Positions 1 to 12,559 of a stretch of DNA of 64,000 nt are shown one piece after another (position 1 is the first letter of the stretch; every line of letters begins with the position of its first letter). The stretch covers positions 58,812 to 122,811 of the forward strand of contig JAOTOM010002893.1 in the NCBI GenBank assembly GCA_034440615.1, given 5' to 3'. The DNA comes from Ashinkailepas kermadecensis. Its lineage: Eukaryota; Arthropoda; Thecostraca; Neolepadidae. Both the position numbers and the translations under genes were made by a program. A model generated the notes under the pieces. It had not been told where the DNA came from and searched no databases. It was given only the letters and a program-made list of their open reading frames with translations.

Positions 1-644
1 CTTCCTAAATTATGAATCTGAAAACAAATCATAAAGGTACAGTCATAAGTACCTAAACCATTGCTTCAAATTTCAGTCTGAAAGACATCAAAAGCGTTTT
101 AAATGACACTAATTCCATGTCAAACTTCGACATCCTACTGCGCTCGTTTCGACATCTCACGACTAACGAAAAACCAATAGTTTAACCCTGCTGTGGCGGA
201 CCGGGGCCGCGGAGTACACCGTCCCTTGCGGCGGATCATAGCCATCAACAGTTGAAATTATGTTATGCCATGACAGTGGCGTACCTAGGATTTGTGAGAG
301 GGGCAAACTGATTTGAAAGGTGCTCAACTACCCCCATTTAGAAACGTCCCCGGATTTCAATCAATATATTTTTTTTCAAAGGTGATTCTATATATTTTTG
401 TTGTAGAATAATTAGTGGCCAAATTAACTGTCCTGTGGAGGGGACCAAATATACCATCATTATTTCTAAATTACCGTATTTCAACCCTAACTCCCCCCAT
501 CCTGCTCGAAGGTTTTTTTTTGGTATCCCATAAAAAGTCACCTCGCACTGCTGAAATTACACCTGAAAAAAAATCATTCAAAAATGTTAAATTTGGCAAT
601 ATCAGGCATTTCAAGTAATAACGCTCGGTCGCCAAAACGCCAAA
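1..644. other. No gene seen; dispersed repeat fragment
   Basis: No convincing coding sequence is visible. About 270-330 holds a motif (GTGGCGTACCTAGGATTTG followed by a G-rich run and GGCAAAC) that recurs at about 14063-14110 in the same orientation, so this is a dispersed repeat. Short open frames on both strands here are AT-rich and match nothing I recognise. Confidence 0.5.
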
Positions 645-3600
645 GTTCGTGCACGTGTACACTAGGTTGTGTCGAAACGCGCATTTTTCTTTCGTTTTGC
701 CTATGGTTAGCAAAATTATAGTGCCCACGGGTCTATGAACCCCGAATATACTTGAAATTTCTTGAAAAAATGATACACAAAGTGTGCTCCGCCCTTGGAA
801 GGTTTGGCCGTGTGCCCACAAGAGCCACCTAGCGGGGATAATATCGGCTCAGAAACTAAAGCCGACAGGAAGTCATATAGTCATATTTTTGGAATCAGCG
901 TACAAAATGATGCCTAATGATGACTACTGCTACTCGATTTAGTCATTATTTAGGGTCCTGCAGCGGTATTCGCGTACCGTGTCCGCGCTGCCGTCACGAA
1001 ATTCCACCAGCCCGCAGGTCTGGCTAGACCGTGTGGGCCCGTCCCCGAGACCGGGAGAGGTTGGGGGAGAGGACACTCGCGACATGACCTGATACACCGA
1101 GCAGGGTCGGATCCAGGAATTTTCCAAGGGGGGGGCGAGCCCTGATGTTGGGGGCGGCACGCCCGAGGGCGCGGCCAAATATAGGTGTGCCAGGGGTGGC
1201 ACTATAATCACCCTCAAAACGCACTGTAACTAATGTGTTTATTTGTTCGTTGGTATGCAGGGTTTCATTGCCTTCTAAATTAGTATTTCTTATGATACCA
1301 TTACTAAATTAATATACACTTTTATATTATACGCTGTTATTTAGCTCATTGGTATATTATACACTCCTAACTCTAAGACAGAAAAGAAGCAATGCCATGC
1401 ACCCTAATACGGCTCCATCATGGCATTATTATTGAGAGTATGAATGAACGATTAGTTGTGCAATGTGACAGTAGATGGACATATGTGTAATAGGTATGAG
1501 TGGCCTGGTGTTGTTTCGCTCTTGGTTTCGCCTGTCAGTCGATTAATTATAATTTTTAAACAATTTCTTTCTAAGATGCACTTTCAATTCCAAACTCATA
1601 AATTAATCAGTGCTTATGTGTCGATGACCCCCTTGTCTCCCCCTCCTTGTATCCGACCCCGACAGCGAGCACTTCACTGCATTGATATTCTGGTGTCGTT
1701 ATCGCCGCAAGCGTCCAGCTGTAACTGTCCCCCGACCCTCCCCTCCGCCGGCAGATCTGAATGGCCCGTTGTTCGTGTTCAGACATGCCCTGTCGCCTGG
1801 GTATCTGGATTAATTACAGAGCGTCGGTTTCCGACCGGCGTCGCGACCGACGCTAGTCAGCGGTCACTCAGATCAGTATCGACGGATCAGTGATAATTAG
1901 CGTGTCGAGAGGTGCTAGTGCGTTTGGCTATGGAGCGGAAATCTGCGAGTCACCAGTCCACCACACGGCAAGCGAAAGGGTTGGGATGCCCAGCTGAACT
2001 AAAAAAGAACATGTTTCCGACGCGCAAGGACGTATTAGGGTATGTCGAAAAAGTGTATAGTAAAATACAGTTCGATAAGAAAGTGAGGACCACCGATAAG
2101 CTGCCCGCAATCAACAAGGTCGCAAATGCTGTGCGGGATTTGTGGATCCGAGAAGGGATCCCGGCGTTGGGTCTCCGGCGCATCCATGCCATGGTAACAG
2201 AGTGCCGGGACAAGTTTATGTCGTACAAGAAAGCGATCTCAAAAAGATCAAAGAAAGGGACTCCCAAGAACGATGCCAAGATAGCATCTCTGGAAGATAA
2301 GGCTAGGTGGTTTGAAGGTTTGTTTGATATCGCCCAATGCAAGTGCGCTGATATGCTGAACTGCGCGTGCCCCAGAGACTAGAAGGTGCCGCCTATGGAG
2401 ATTGGGTTTTTGAACGACCAACGTGGACCACGGAAGATGTACTTGGGCACAGTCGACGTTCAGGAGACGAAACGAAGACGACACCGAGAACGTGTACGGA
2501 CTCAGAGAAGGGCCCAAACCGGGGACAACAGCGACCAGAGCCAGCCGCCACCGAAATCAACCACTACTCGGACAACGGCCGGCGGTCCTGTCTGAGGAGA
2601 CGGTGCTACCCGTCTGGAGTCGCCGGAGCCGACAACTCATGGAGTCCTGGAGTCGTCCTCAGATTCCGAAGATTCTACCCCGAAGCCTGGCTGCTCATCA
2701 GCGCCGGACTCCGTTTCCATGGCATCAGCCAGCTCTTCCGAGTTCGAGAGCGAGGTCGCTCTGCCGTCATCGCAAAACAGAGACGACTTGACCAACACAG
2801 CGTTGGCGGCAGACAGATATGGCATATCCAACCGCGCCTGCGCAGCGCTTATTAACGCATTCCAGGTCGATATTGGTCGTGTCGACAAGGACAATGTGGC
2901 AACAGTGGTGGATAGCAAAAAAGATGTGGAGAGAAAGTAACCGTGTTCGGAGTGAGACAGCTGTGGACTGTAAGGATGACCTGATAATCAGTGACGTCAC
3001 GGGGCTATATTTTGACGGAAGAAAGGATCACACGTACGTTAGTTCGCTGTCGAAGGAGCGTGAGGAACATGTGGTAGTTGTGTCTGAGCCGAACAGTAAG
3101 TACGTGACTCATTTTACGCCGGTGTCGGGAAAGTCAGAGCATTTGTGCTTGGAGCTGAGTGCAGTGGCGTGTGAGATCGATGCGGATGTGTGCGTGTTAG
3201 GATGTGATGGAACTAGCGTCAACACTGGCCGAAAGGGTGGTGTTTGCCGCCTATTTTAACTCAGTCGGAAACGGCCAGTGCATTGGTTTGTGTGCCAATT
3301 GCACGCAAACGAATTAAACCTCAGAGAGGTGTTCTCAAAATTAGATGGCGCGACCACTGGACCCAGGTCATTTACTGGTTCCATTGGCAAGGCGGCAGGC
3401 GGGTCTGTAGAACTGCTTCCAGTTGTAAAATTTCAGACAATTCAGGGTAATGTTCCAAAAATTCCGTCACATGTCCAAAAAGACCTCAGCTCAGACCAAA
3501 AGCACTTGTATGACCTCGCCTTTGGGGTGCAGACTGGCTCCATCTCCGCACGGATCGCCTCTGGAAAAATCGGAACTTTGAATCACTCCAGGTGGCTCAC

Positions 3601-4950
3601 CTTAGCAGCGAGGGTCTTACGGTTGTATGTATCAACCGAAGATCTCACGGTTCACCTAAAACAGTTGGTTGAGTTTCTGATGCTTCATTACACCCCCATG
3701 TGGTTCTGTATCAAACAAAACTGGCACTGCAAAAATGGCCCATCCAATCTAGTCGAAAGTGTAAAACTGCTCCAGGCTTTACGACCAGAATTGGCCGAGT
3801 TGGTGAAGTCTGTGATACAGCGCAATGGGTACTGGTCTCACCCAGAGGCGATCCTTGTGGCGATGCTGGCCGACGAGGACCACGACAAACGCCAGCTAGC
3901 TGTGGACCGCATTCAGGAGTGTCGCAATGTGCGGAACAGCTCCTCAGAAACTGGGGAGGCGACAGTCCGCGCCTTTCGTATTCCCACGATCAACATGGAG
4001 GCCGCATGTTATACGGATTTGATTGATTGGGCCTCCGTGATGCAAACTGAGCCGCCGATGACCATGCATCTGTCGGACCATGATATCGGCCTCATCGCTG
4101 ATAATCCCCTGGAAGTACCGCAGTACCCAGTCCACACACAATCGGTCAAAAGAATGGTAAAATTAGTCACAGAGGCCTCGACAATGGTAGTCGGCGCGGA
4201 GGCTCGCCATGGCTACATTATGAATACCCTGAAGCACCGCGAAGCCCTGCCACTGTGGCGCAGTAAGAAGGACTTTAAATGTAAGTAGGTAGCACACCGT
4301 CCAGTGGGAAGTAGATGCAAGTGAGTGTGCACATTGCTCTCGTGACCAAATGTGTGCATTCGTTGCGTGGATGGGCATTTGTCAGCAGGTATTTCAGCGC
4401 TCGAATTATATAATTTTCGATATTTTTGTAGATGACCGTACATGTTCCCTTTTGAGACTATATATTTAAAGAACATACGAATATCAATGCGGTGAACTGT
4501 TCGTTTACCAGGTCATGTCGCGGGTGTCCTCCCCTCTCGAGGGTGAGTCCACGGTCCCACCGGACCGTGCGGGCCAGTGGAGACTCGCGACGGCAGTGCT
4601 GACACGCCACGCGAAGTCGGCTGCACTATCATAAATAAAGACAATATTGTGTAGCAGTGATCACCATTAGTCGTAATTTTTTACGCCGATTCCAAAAATA
4701 TGGCTATGTAACTTTATATTGGCCTTAGTTTCAAAGTTGACATTTTACCCGCTAGGTGGCACAGGTGAGCACGCTGCCAACTTTTATGAGGCCTGGGGAA
4801 CACTTTGTTTATTATTTTTCCTCGAAATTTCAAGCATATTTGGGGTTTTTAGACATATGGGCACAATAATTTTGCTAACCGCAAGTAATTGTTTTTGCAC
4901 GACACACCCTAGTGTACACCCGCCTTGCGCAGTCGGCGCATTCGCCACTC
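645..4950 (+). mobile_element. Decayed DNA transposon with ~450-bp terminal inverted repeats
   Basis: The segment about 645-1097 is the diverged reverse complement of about 4507-4950. For example, AGGTCATGTCGCG near 4510 has its reverse complement at about 1077-1090, CCGCTAGGTGGC near 4750 has its counterpart near 826, and CCTAGTGTACAC near 4910 has its counterpart near 655. Between the arms lies a broken coding region (1912-4288) of a type common in invertebrate repeats. Long TIRs around a central ORF are the layout of a class II element. The exact outer ends and the target-site duplication could not be fixed because the arms have diverged. A second repeat fragment (about 1100-1225) lies just inside the left arm. 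Confidence 0.7.
1912..4288 (+). pseudogene. Broken transposon-encoded protein, superfamily not assigned
   Basis: One frame runs 1912-2940 with in-frame stops at 2380-2382 (TAG) and 2593-2595 (TGA). The coding signal then shifts by one base, between about 2880 and 2940, into a frame open to 4288 except for TAA at 3257-3259. The N-terminal part (about 155 residues) is lysine-rich. The middle is serine- and glutamate-rich. The C-terminal part contains GCDGTSVNTG, WFVCQLHANEL, LDGATTGPRSFTG, NHSRWLTLAARVLRLY and a PMWFCIKQNWHC stretch. I recognise these as marks of a family found in many copies in arthropod and other invertebrate genomes, but I cannot name its superfamily. Its position between long inverted repeats supports a transposition role. 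Three stops and a frameshift mean this copy is dead. Confidence 0.65.
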
Positions 4951-5239
4951 TACGTGCGCTTCTCCGGTTTCTGCTAGGTCTCCCACGTTTTGATAATTAC
5001 CGTCACATGATAGTCTTGTGCCACATTTGACATGTGGAATGCCTGGTATGGCGGCTCGCTGGAAAAAAATCGATAAATTCAATTCGCTGTATTAGTTCTC
5101 TTCTTCGCACATTTTCTCGTCATTAGGAAATCCGGAGACACAATGAGCTTTGATGCACCTCATCTCTTTGGTTAAATAAGCTCCCAGATTGTCTACCGAG
5201 CCGTGACCTTAGCTAGGTGTTCGTTTTTTTATCTGTTGC

Positions 5240-6170
5240 GTTTTTATTCTTCTACGGATGTCTTTTAAGGTTCCAGCAAATTTTTGTTTGAGGCCCGGCA
5301 CATTTTCGAGACCCGGCTCTTCTTTTACAGCTTTGTTTCCTTTTTATACACCGATGGTATTTTTCTGGTATCGGCGCGTTTCCGAAGACGCCGATGTGTT
5401 TTAGTATCCGGTCTATTTGTTCCTTGTTTATGATCAATTCCATTTTTGAGGGACCATCCTGTTTTTGAAGCTCCGTGCGGTCTCATGGACCTGGTGTGTC
5501 TTGAGGGTCTCTGTTATGCTTTTATTTAGCGCTCCCGGTGTGCTTATTTCGAGCTGAAGCGCATAATCTAAGGTCCTGTCGCTTTTTGCGAAACTCGGTA
5601 CGCTTTTGTTTCCCCCCGACATCAAATTTTGGTATTACCGACGGAATTTTTCCCTGAACACGATATTTGGGGGCCCCGTGGTCACTTATTGGATCCCTAG
5701 CTCCAGCTTTAGTAGCTAGGACACGTTTTGGGGGGCCCAACACGTTTTGTGGGCTTTTGGAACGGTTATTGGGACCCCAGGGTGATTTTCCATGTTGGGA
5801 CTGTTTTTCGTTGGCCCGGCTTCATTTGTTGGGTGATCACAATGAGACTTTGGAGCCTCGGTGAAACCTGTCATGCCCCTAGCGTGATTTTCAGGGATCC
5901 GTGCGAGACTTCTTTGTACCCCTAGGCTCATCTTCTTGAACCACAGCACGACTCTTTCGAGCCCCCAGCGTGATTTTCAGGGACCCAGATTAGAACTTTT
6001 GAGACCTCAGCGTCCTTTTCGGAAGCCCCTGCGTGACGTTTTGGCCCCAATGCGATTCTACGATGCCCCGGTGCGATTATTTGGGGCCCAAACGGAATTA
6101 TTAAGGAGACTGGCACAATTTATTTTTTCGGGAGCTCGACGCGATTCTTGGGGGCCCCACAACCTGTCAA
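5240..6170. repeat. Degenerate tandem array with 21-bp period
   Basis: Cut into 21-base steps from about 5774 to 6170, successive units line up without phase slips on a loose consensus CCCCxGCGTGATTTTCxGGGx; for instance CCCCAGCGTGATTTTCAGGGA, CCTCAGCGTCCTTTTCGGAAG, CCCCTGCGTGACGTTTTGGCC and CCGGTGCGATTATTTGGGGCC follow one another. The pattern fades upstream but seems present to about 5240. Because 21 is seven codons, open frames on both strands show heptapeptide periodicity, such as PENHA on the minus strand. I see no start, splice or codon evidence that it is translated. Confidence 0.7.
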
Positions 6171-6639
6171 GGGGCAACGGCCCACAATGTCCCCTCCCAA
6201 TTCGACAGGCTACTGTGCCATGTAATTATGCAACAAAAGCATATAGGAATAGCTCATCTGTTTCATCGCTCACACGTGATTTCTACTCCCAAGTTCTCCA
6301 GACAGTTTGAGGAAACATCTCCTACATGGATAGGCAAGGATGGACTATTAGGCAACAAGGATACCATGGAATTCAGATCATAGTACTTTTGATGCATTGC
6401 ATGCCTTGTTCCGCAGGCTGCTTTGGAGATGGATACGCTCCTGAAGTTTGGTGAGAGTTGGAGTTGGAGGTGGATGGAGCAGCACTGTGAAGGACATTAC
6501 ATATGATTCAAAGGACTTCTTTCTGTTTGCATTAATAATGCAGGTAATGAAGCAACACTTTCATTAAATGACTTCTATAGTGTCCTGAGTGAGCAGTATA
6601 ATCAAGATGGGTTCTTGTGATATATATTATAGAAGTAAG

Positions 6640-8330
6640 GTTATGATGGAGTTTTTAGCCTCCAGTGGGAATGGTATGGGTTCACTCATTAGTAAATTCA
6701 TACCATAACCTAACAACCATAACGAACATAACCTAATCTAGCATATCTTAACCTCCCTTTTGAGACAAAACAAACAAAAAAATTAAATTAGAAAACAATT
6801 CTAAGCGATATACGTTCTGTAACCATTCAAAATCACAAAACCGAACCCAACCTAACGCAACCTAACGTCAGCTACTTGTGAAGGAAAAATTCACGACTTT
6901 AGAAAATTTTGGAATATTTTGAAAAATTTCCCAACTTAAAAAAAACTCAACTAGCCTAACCTAACCAAACCGGTAATATTGTGCTTTAAGGTGGTAACAA
7001 GGCAAGTTTTTACACACATTTGTCTCCATATAGCAAACAAATTGGTTAGGCTTGGTTAAGTTAAGTTAGTCTATGTTTTTCAAGTTGGAAAACTTTTAAA
7101 AACAATTCCAATACAGTTTCCTCACAAATTTTCAATTATTTGGTAAATTTGCAATTTGAAGTTTTTTTTTTGTTGTTCATTTTTTGAATTTTGCTTCAGA
7201 GTGTATGTTTATGAAGGTGACTAAGATTAAGGGACCACTTATTTTCTGTGCAAATGCTTACTTTTCAGGTTGTAAGCAAAATATTGGCAAAAAATGGCTT
7301 TGAGTTAGGTCACATATCATAAAAATAAGTGTTTTTATGCATCAAAACCTAACCTAGCATAGCCTAACCTACCTTTTGAGAACAAAAATCAAAAAAGTAA
7401 AATTAGAAAATGTCAGGAAGCAATTTATTTTCTGAAAATTCTCAACATGAAAAAAGAAACCTAACCTAACCTAACCTCAGCTGCTTTTCAAGAAAAAAAT
7501 CATTTCTGTAAAAATGTTTGTACAATTTTTGGGACACCTTTTGGTATTATTGTGCTTTAAGGTGGTAACAAGGAAAGTTGTTTATGGGAGCTGTATGACC
7601 AACAAAGTCAATGTGGCAGTAAGCCCAAATAACCAACCAACCAACCAAGAAAAGTTCTTACACACATTTGTCTCCATAAAGCAAACGAAGGAGTTAGATT
7701 TGTTTAGGTTGGATTAGTTTCGGTTAATTAAGTTGAAAACAAATTGTCAATTTTTTTCGCAATAAGATGCAATTGCACAGAAAAAAGTGGTTCCATCATC
7801 TTAGTCACCCTCATGAACATGGTATTCTGAAGAAGAATTCCAAATATATAAATAAAAAGCTTCAACTGCAAATTTACTTTTTTTCTGCAAGAGCAACTGA
7901 TGTTAGGTTAGGTTAGGCCAGGTTCAATTTCTTATTTGGAACATTTTCAGAACATAAAATGCTTTAACTTTTTCGAATATTTTTCTTCTCCAAAGGGAGG
8001 TTGGGCTAGGTTAGGTTAGGTTAGGTTATGCTGAGTTTTCATTCTATTTTTTATACCTTTATTTCATGCTATGCTACCTAACTCAAAACCCCTTTGTTGG
8101 TGTTATTTTGCTCACAACTTGAAAAGTAAGCACTTGCACAGAAAAAGAGTTGTCCCATCTTCTTAGTCAAATTCATAAACATTACATTCAAATGATAAAT
8201 TCCAAGAATTCTAAGTCATCTTAAAGCACAAATTTACCACCAAACTTAACCCATTCGTTTGCTCTATGGAGGAAAATGTGTGTAAAAACTTGTCTTGTTA
8301 CCACCCTAAAGCACAATAATACTCAAATAT
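6640..8330. mobile_element. Foldback/MITE-like element with CCTAA/TTAGG clusters
   Basis: Two arms are inverted copies. TTGTGCTTTAAGGTGGTAAC near 6979 and again near 7550 has its reverse complement at about 8299-8318, and TGCAAATGCTTACTTTTCAG near 7250 has its counterpart near 8115-8140. CCTAACCTAACC occurs near 6845, 7350 and 7462, and the complement TTAGGTTAGG near 7905 and 8010. Left-arm duplications near 6970-7065 and 7550-7710 suggest nested or repeated insertion. No transposase is encoded, so this would be non-autonomous. A SINE tail is inserted at about 7577-7650. Confidence 0.6.
7577..7650 (+). mobile_element. SINE 3' tail fragment inserted in foldback element
   Basis: The segment with GCTGTATGACCAAC, AGTCAATG and AAGCCCAAATAACCAACC matches a short module seen at least six times in the window (near 24690, 25230, 26695, 26925, 29620). 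It interrupts the foldback arm TGGTAACAAGGAAAGTT...TTACACACATTTG and is flanked by an imperfect duplication (GGAAAGTT and GAAAAGTT), consistent with retroposition. Confidence 0.55.
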
Positions 8331-8715
8331 GGTAGGTAGGTAGGTACCTCGTTAAGTATCTGCCATTAATATAGAAACACCGTGCAGAAATAAGAAAAAG
8401 GTACGGACTGGACTTGTTGAAGCTTACTTGCCAACTTCTTCCCTGATTGTTTCCTTTGGAATCAAATACCAGCAATAACTGTTTAAAATCACACCAATCT
8501 GCAGACACATCAGGTGAGAAGTATAAAAAATGAAGCAGCGTGACGTCACATGAGTTTGCCACCGGATTAAACATCGCGCGCAATTGCACTACAAATGTCT
8601 CACCTCTGTCATATTTGTCGATCACAATCGCTAGTTTGAGATTCTGGGATTTTTGTACTTGGGCTTTTTGTCTTTGGATGCTACGGTTTGGGATGTTCTG
8701 AAGAAGAGACATCAA
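8323..8715 (-). CDS. Orphan 130-codon open frame, probably not a gene
   Basis: An uninterrupted frame of 130 codons in mid-GC sequence. The translation (RGETFVVQLRAMFNP, CDVTLLHFLYFSPDVSADWC) shows no motif I recognise, no signal peptide and no transmembrane segment. Its 3' end runs into a GTAGGTAGGTAGGTACC run that also occurs elsewhere in the window. No flanking splice signal or poly(A) signal supports it. I list it only as the longest open frame in an otherwise empty stretch. Confidence 0.12.
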   Translation of the reverse strand: MMSLLQNIPNRSIQRQKAQVQKSQNLKLAIVIDKYDRGETFVVQLRAMFNPVANSCDVTLLHFLYFSPDVSADWCDFKQLLLVFDSKGNNQGRSWQVSFNKSSPYLFLISARCFYINGRYLTRYLPTYHI

Positions 8716-8719
8716 GACC

Positions 8720-10400
8720 GGTGGCCGCTATACCCCAATTCTATTTTTCAAGGAGGGAGACAGGAAATTTGTAACTTCAAACACGTAATTACTATATTGC
8801 TGCTAATTCCCGGTTATTGTTGGGTGGTATTGTCTTTCCTCACTCACGCGCCTCAGTGAAAGCATTCTCGGACTATGCTATAGAGCCGCGCCAGCATGCA
8901 AAATACAAATACAGGGTAGTCCTTCGCTTTGTCGAGAAAAAAGATCATATAGCGTGCAAAACTATATGGGCAATGCATTAACTTCGTATGTCTTATGCGC
9001 AGCCCCACCCCACCCAAACTACAAATGACTTTGTTGAGGAGTAAAGTAAAATTAAAACCATCTAGAAATCAGGGAGATGTCTCCATCCCAGCCCCGCCGT
9101 CAGCACCTAAAATATCGCACAATCTATAACGTAAAATTCCCTTAACGTAAACGTCCACCTGCCTGCACCTTGATCGCAAACACTGGCTTTTATAGACAGG
9201 CATGTAACGTGCTTGCTGTAAAGGCGGCGCAAATGAACTCTATGGTCCGGCACACCAAAAAAAATCACTCCCCCATCCCACTCCATGCGCAGCGGAATTG
9301 AAACATGCCTGATGCTGCCAATTTCTGTAATATATGATGAATATATGATGAAAAAGCTATGACGTCACGAAGACTTGAAGGCGAACTTTGATGTACCTTT
9401 TAAAATAATGTTATTTTTTGCGGCGTTTAATAATGCGTGCTGCCAGACATTCGTCTTGTCAAGGCTATTTCTTGTATAGCATTGGTCTTGTATTATAATA
9501 ATGTAATACAAATTATTATAAGGTTTGCTTTAGAAGTCATGTGGGCCACAGTTTTCTTTTTGCTTTCTTTAGGAATGTAGGGCATGTAGGTAGGTACCTA
9601 GGTAAATATCGAGCTGATAGTGTGATGGGTGGGCTGCTGAAGATAATTCTAGTTTGCATATCCACAATCTCAATGATAACTGTGATTGCTGTTCACTGGA
9701 CAATGCAAGTTTGACAATGACTGGAAATTAAGAAGGGAATGATCCTGTTCAAGCTCAATATGCATGTGGTTTTGCCATTGGTGGTGTGTACAAACATCAG
9801 TATGACAATGCAATTGTTGTTTTGTGGCTTAACATATTTTTTGTCAGACAATCTGGTTTAAAATACAGACATAAAGACATAAAAGATCAGTGCAACTATG
9901 AGCCACAAGGGCCCTTCTTGGTTGCACTCTGTACACTGAACCAGTTGTCCACCAAATGTGTCAATCAACTCTCCCTGGAATACCGAAAAGCAAGCCCCCT
10001 ATTCGTATAATGATTGTCTATGCTGTTTTTAAAGATGTTCAGTGTGTTGCTACTGACAATGGTTTCTGGCAGCTGGTTCCAGTGTTCTTCTACCATGTTG
10101 GTGAAGAAAGACTATCTTAACCTTGTGCATCATCACCGAAAATGCATGATCACTGAATTTCAGCATTTTATGCTGTGGGTTTTCCTTCCACAGTGGAGGG
10201 AAATCCAGCTATTTTTTTTTTTTTTTCACACAATTTTGAATTTTGTAGCAAAAGGTGGAGTCAGTCCACTATCTAATAAAAATCTGTTTCTTTTCAGTAC
10301 AAAATGTGCTATTTAACATCAATCATCAATTTTCTATGTGCCTAACATGGTGTTTTTCTTCCTTTTTTCTTTAGCTCTTTTATCAGCATAAAAATGGCAC
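8720..10400. other. No gene seen
   Basis: AT-rich sequence with short open frames only. A homopolymer T run lies near 10210 and a short GGTAGGTAGGTACCTAGGTA stretch near 9588. I see no coding sequence, RNA gene or clear repeat structure. Confidence 0.4.
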
Positions 10401-10404
10401 AGAT

Positions 10405-11365
10405 TATGGTACTTTTTTCTTAAAAGGTGTTTTGGGAATTTTAGGATTTTTTTTGCGGAATACTATGTTTATGAACGTGATTCGGAAGATGCGATCATTC
10501 GTTTTCTTCGTAAATGCTTACGTCTCGGTTAATCTTAGCGACAATATCTATAATGTGCCATATATGCCACACCGCTGTTATTTGTTGCATAATTTATCCA
10601 TCCCTCACCTGGCACTTCTCAGACGTGATTAAAGGGACATTCAACACTTCACGCAGTTGATTCAACACTTTTTCACGGCGAAAATGCTTAATTTCCGCCT
10701 CTTTGCCACATAGATAACACGCCGATACTACTCACCAGAATGCCGAAAAAAAACTAAGCAGAGCACGGCTCGAGGCCGTGTGTACGGATGACGTCACGAT
10801 AAATATTACGCTTGTGTTTTTAAATTATAATATATGAGTTTATATTAGTTTAGATAAGAGTAGATTGTATTACGTTAGGTTAGGTTAGGTTTTCCTATTT
10901 AATTATGAATTATCATACTATTTGTTGGAAGTCGTGAGGAAAGACGAGACCGAGCAGAAGCCGGCTGCTCTCTGAGCCGTGCTGCATGTTTATATATCGC
11001 CTTGGCCGTACTGTATGTTTAGTTTTTTTCGGCGTTGTGGTGGAATAGTAGGGTGTCATCTATGTGGCAAAGAGGCGGAAATTAAGCATTTTCGACGTGA
11101 AAAAGTGTTGAATCAACTGCGTGAAGTGTTGAATGTCCCTTTAATCACGTCTGAGAAGTGCCAGATGAGGGATGGATAAATTATGCAACAAAGAGCAGCG
11201 GTGTGGCATATATGGCGCATTATAGATATTATCGCTAAAATTAACCGAGACGTAAGCATTTACGGAGAAAACCAATGATCGCATCTTCCGAATCACGTTC
11301 ATAAACATAATATTCCGCGAAAAAAATCCAAAAATTCCAAGAACACCTTTTAAGAAAAATTTACC
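10405..11365. mobile_element. Foldback element with ~330-bp inverted arms
   Basis: Bases about 10415-10735 are the reverse complement of about 11042-11365 at high identity. CATTCAACACTTCACGCAGT (left) pairs with ACTGCGTGAAGTGTTGAATG (right), and GCCTCTTTGCCACATAGAT pairs with ATCTATGTGGCAAAGAGGC. The ~300-bp loop contains GTTAGGTTAGGTTAGG at about 10875 and no coding sequence. The subterminal phrase TGTTTATGAACGTGA near 10467 relates it to the elements at 6640-8330 and 12560-12830. Confidence 0.75.
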
Positions 11366-11429
11366 CAGATTATTGGGGGGCCCAAATCAACATTTGGGGG
11401 CCAAGATCAACATTGGTGGGGCCATGGCC

Positions 11430-11986
11430 CCCACAAAAGGATACAAATCGACGCCCCTGTCCCTGGACATTTTGGAATACCGGGAAATGTTCGAGCTGAT
11501 ACCCTGGCGAACGAATCCATTCTCTCACCGACGCCGCTGGATATTCCCCTTGCGCTCTCCGATGTCTTACATCAAACAAAAATGTGCCTCGCAAACTACC
11601 TACAAAATGAATGGAGAACCACGCACTCCAGCCATTTTTACAACTTCAAACCGACTCTGGCCCCGTGGTCCACCAGCTCGCAAAACAGTCGTGAACTGGA
11701 GGTGACATTGGCTCGACTGCGGCTTGGCCATACGAGACTGACCCATGGCCATCTTCTTGATCGTTCCTCGCCTCCGCTCTGCAATGAGTGTGATGTTCGC
11801 CTGACAGTAGAGCACATATTAATCAGCTGCCCAAAACATCGCACGGAAAGACGGCTTGTAGAAAACTACTTGCAGGCACGCAACCTCGACGCAAATCTCG
11901 GCAATCTACTCGGGAACAACCACCCAGACCTGGTAAGTAAAGTTCTCGATTATATAACTGAAGCTCGGTTAATAGAAGAAATTTAG
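11430..11986 (+). mobile_element. LINE 3' end: RNase H and zinc-knuckle remnant
   Basis: In one frame, PVPGHFGIPGNVRADTLA is the end of an RNase H domain of the kind found in Jockey/I-type non-LTR elements. After a frame change, 11582-11986 encodes LARLRLGHTRLTHGHLL, CNECDVRLTVEHILISC (a Cys-Cys-His-Cys knuckle) and a short tail, which are the standard C-terminus of these ORF2 proteins. Everything upstream (endonuclease, reverse transcriptase) is missing, so this is a 5'-truncated dead copy. About 200 bases of 3' UTR-like sequence follow. Confidence 0.75.
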
Positions 11987-12559
11987 TAGGTCTCAAAATG
12001 GATTTCCGCCATCGTGGTAACTTATTCGTGTATTCCAGAATATTGTCGGGGGTTTTTCACCCTAGATGCGTGCACTTCGTGGGCGCTTCCCGGGTAGGAT
12101 TCTACACCTACCTCGGATGTGTAAGCTTGATGCGTGCATCCTGAGTTTTCCCCTGATATCTCTTTATTACACACACAAAAATGGCTTTAAGCGGTAATCT
12201 CCCGGACCCACCGCTTTAACGTAACTTGCTTCGCCACACTGCGAGCTTATCCCTTGGCGTGCGGGATAATGCTCGCAGTGGCCTGCTTCCCCTGGCGAAT
12301 CTTAAGAAACCCATTAACAAAAAAAGGGAAAAAAGGTGTTTCTGATTGTTGGCATGGTAAATTGAAATATGAGGCTGCTGAGTATTGTTTGGATTCCTAG
12401 GTTATTGAACATGCTCCTAAGTTTGGTGCAGAATTTCTTCAGTGCAAGGGATACAACAACCCTCAACCTGTTATCGTTCATAATCCTTAAAGTTTCATGA
12501 ATTGAAATTGAAATCATAGCTGGATTTGCCAAATATGAACCTAGGCTTACCGGTAAATT

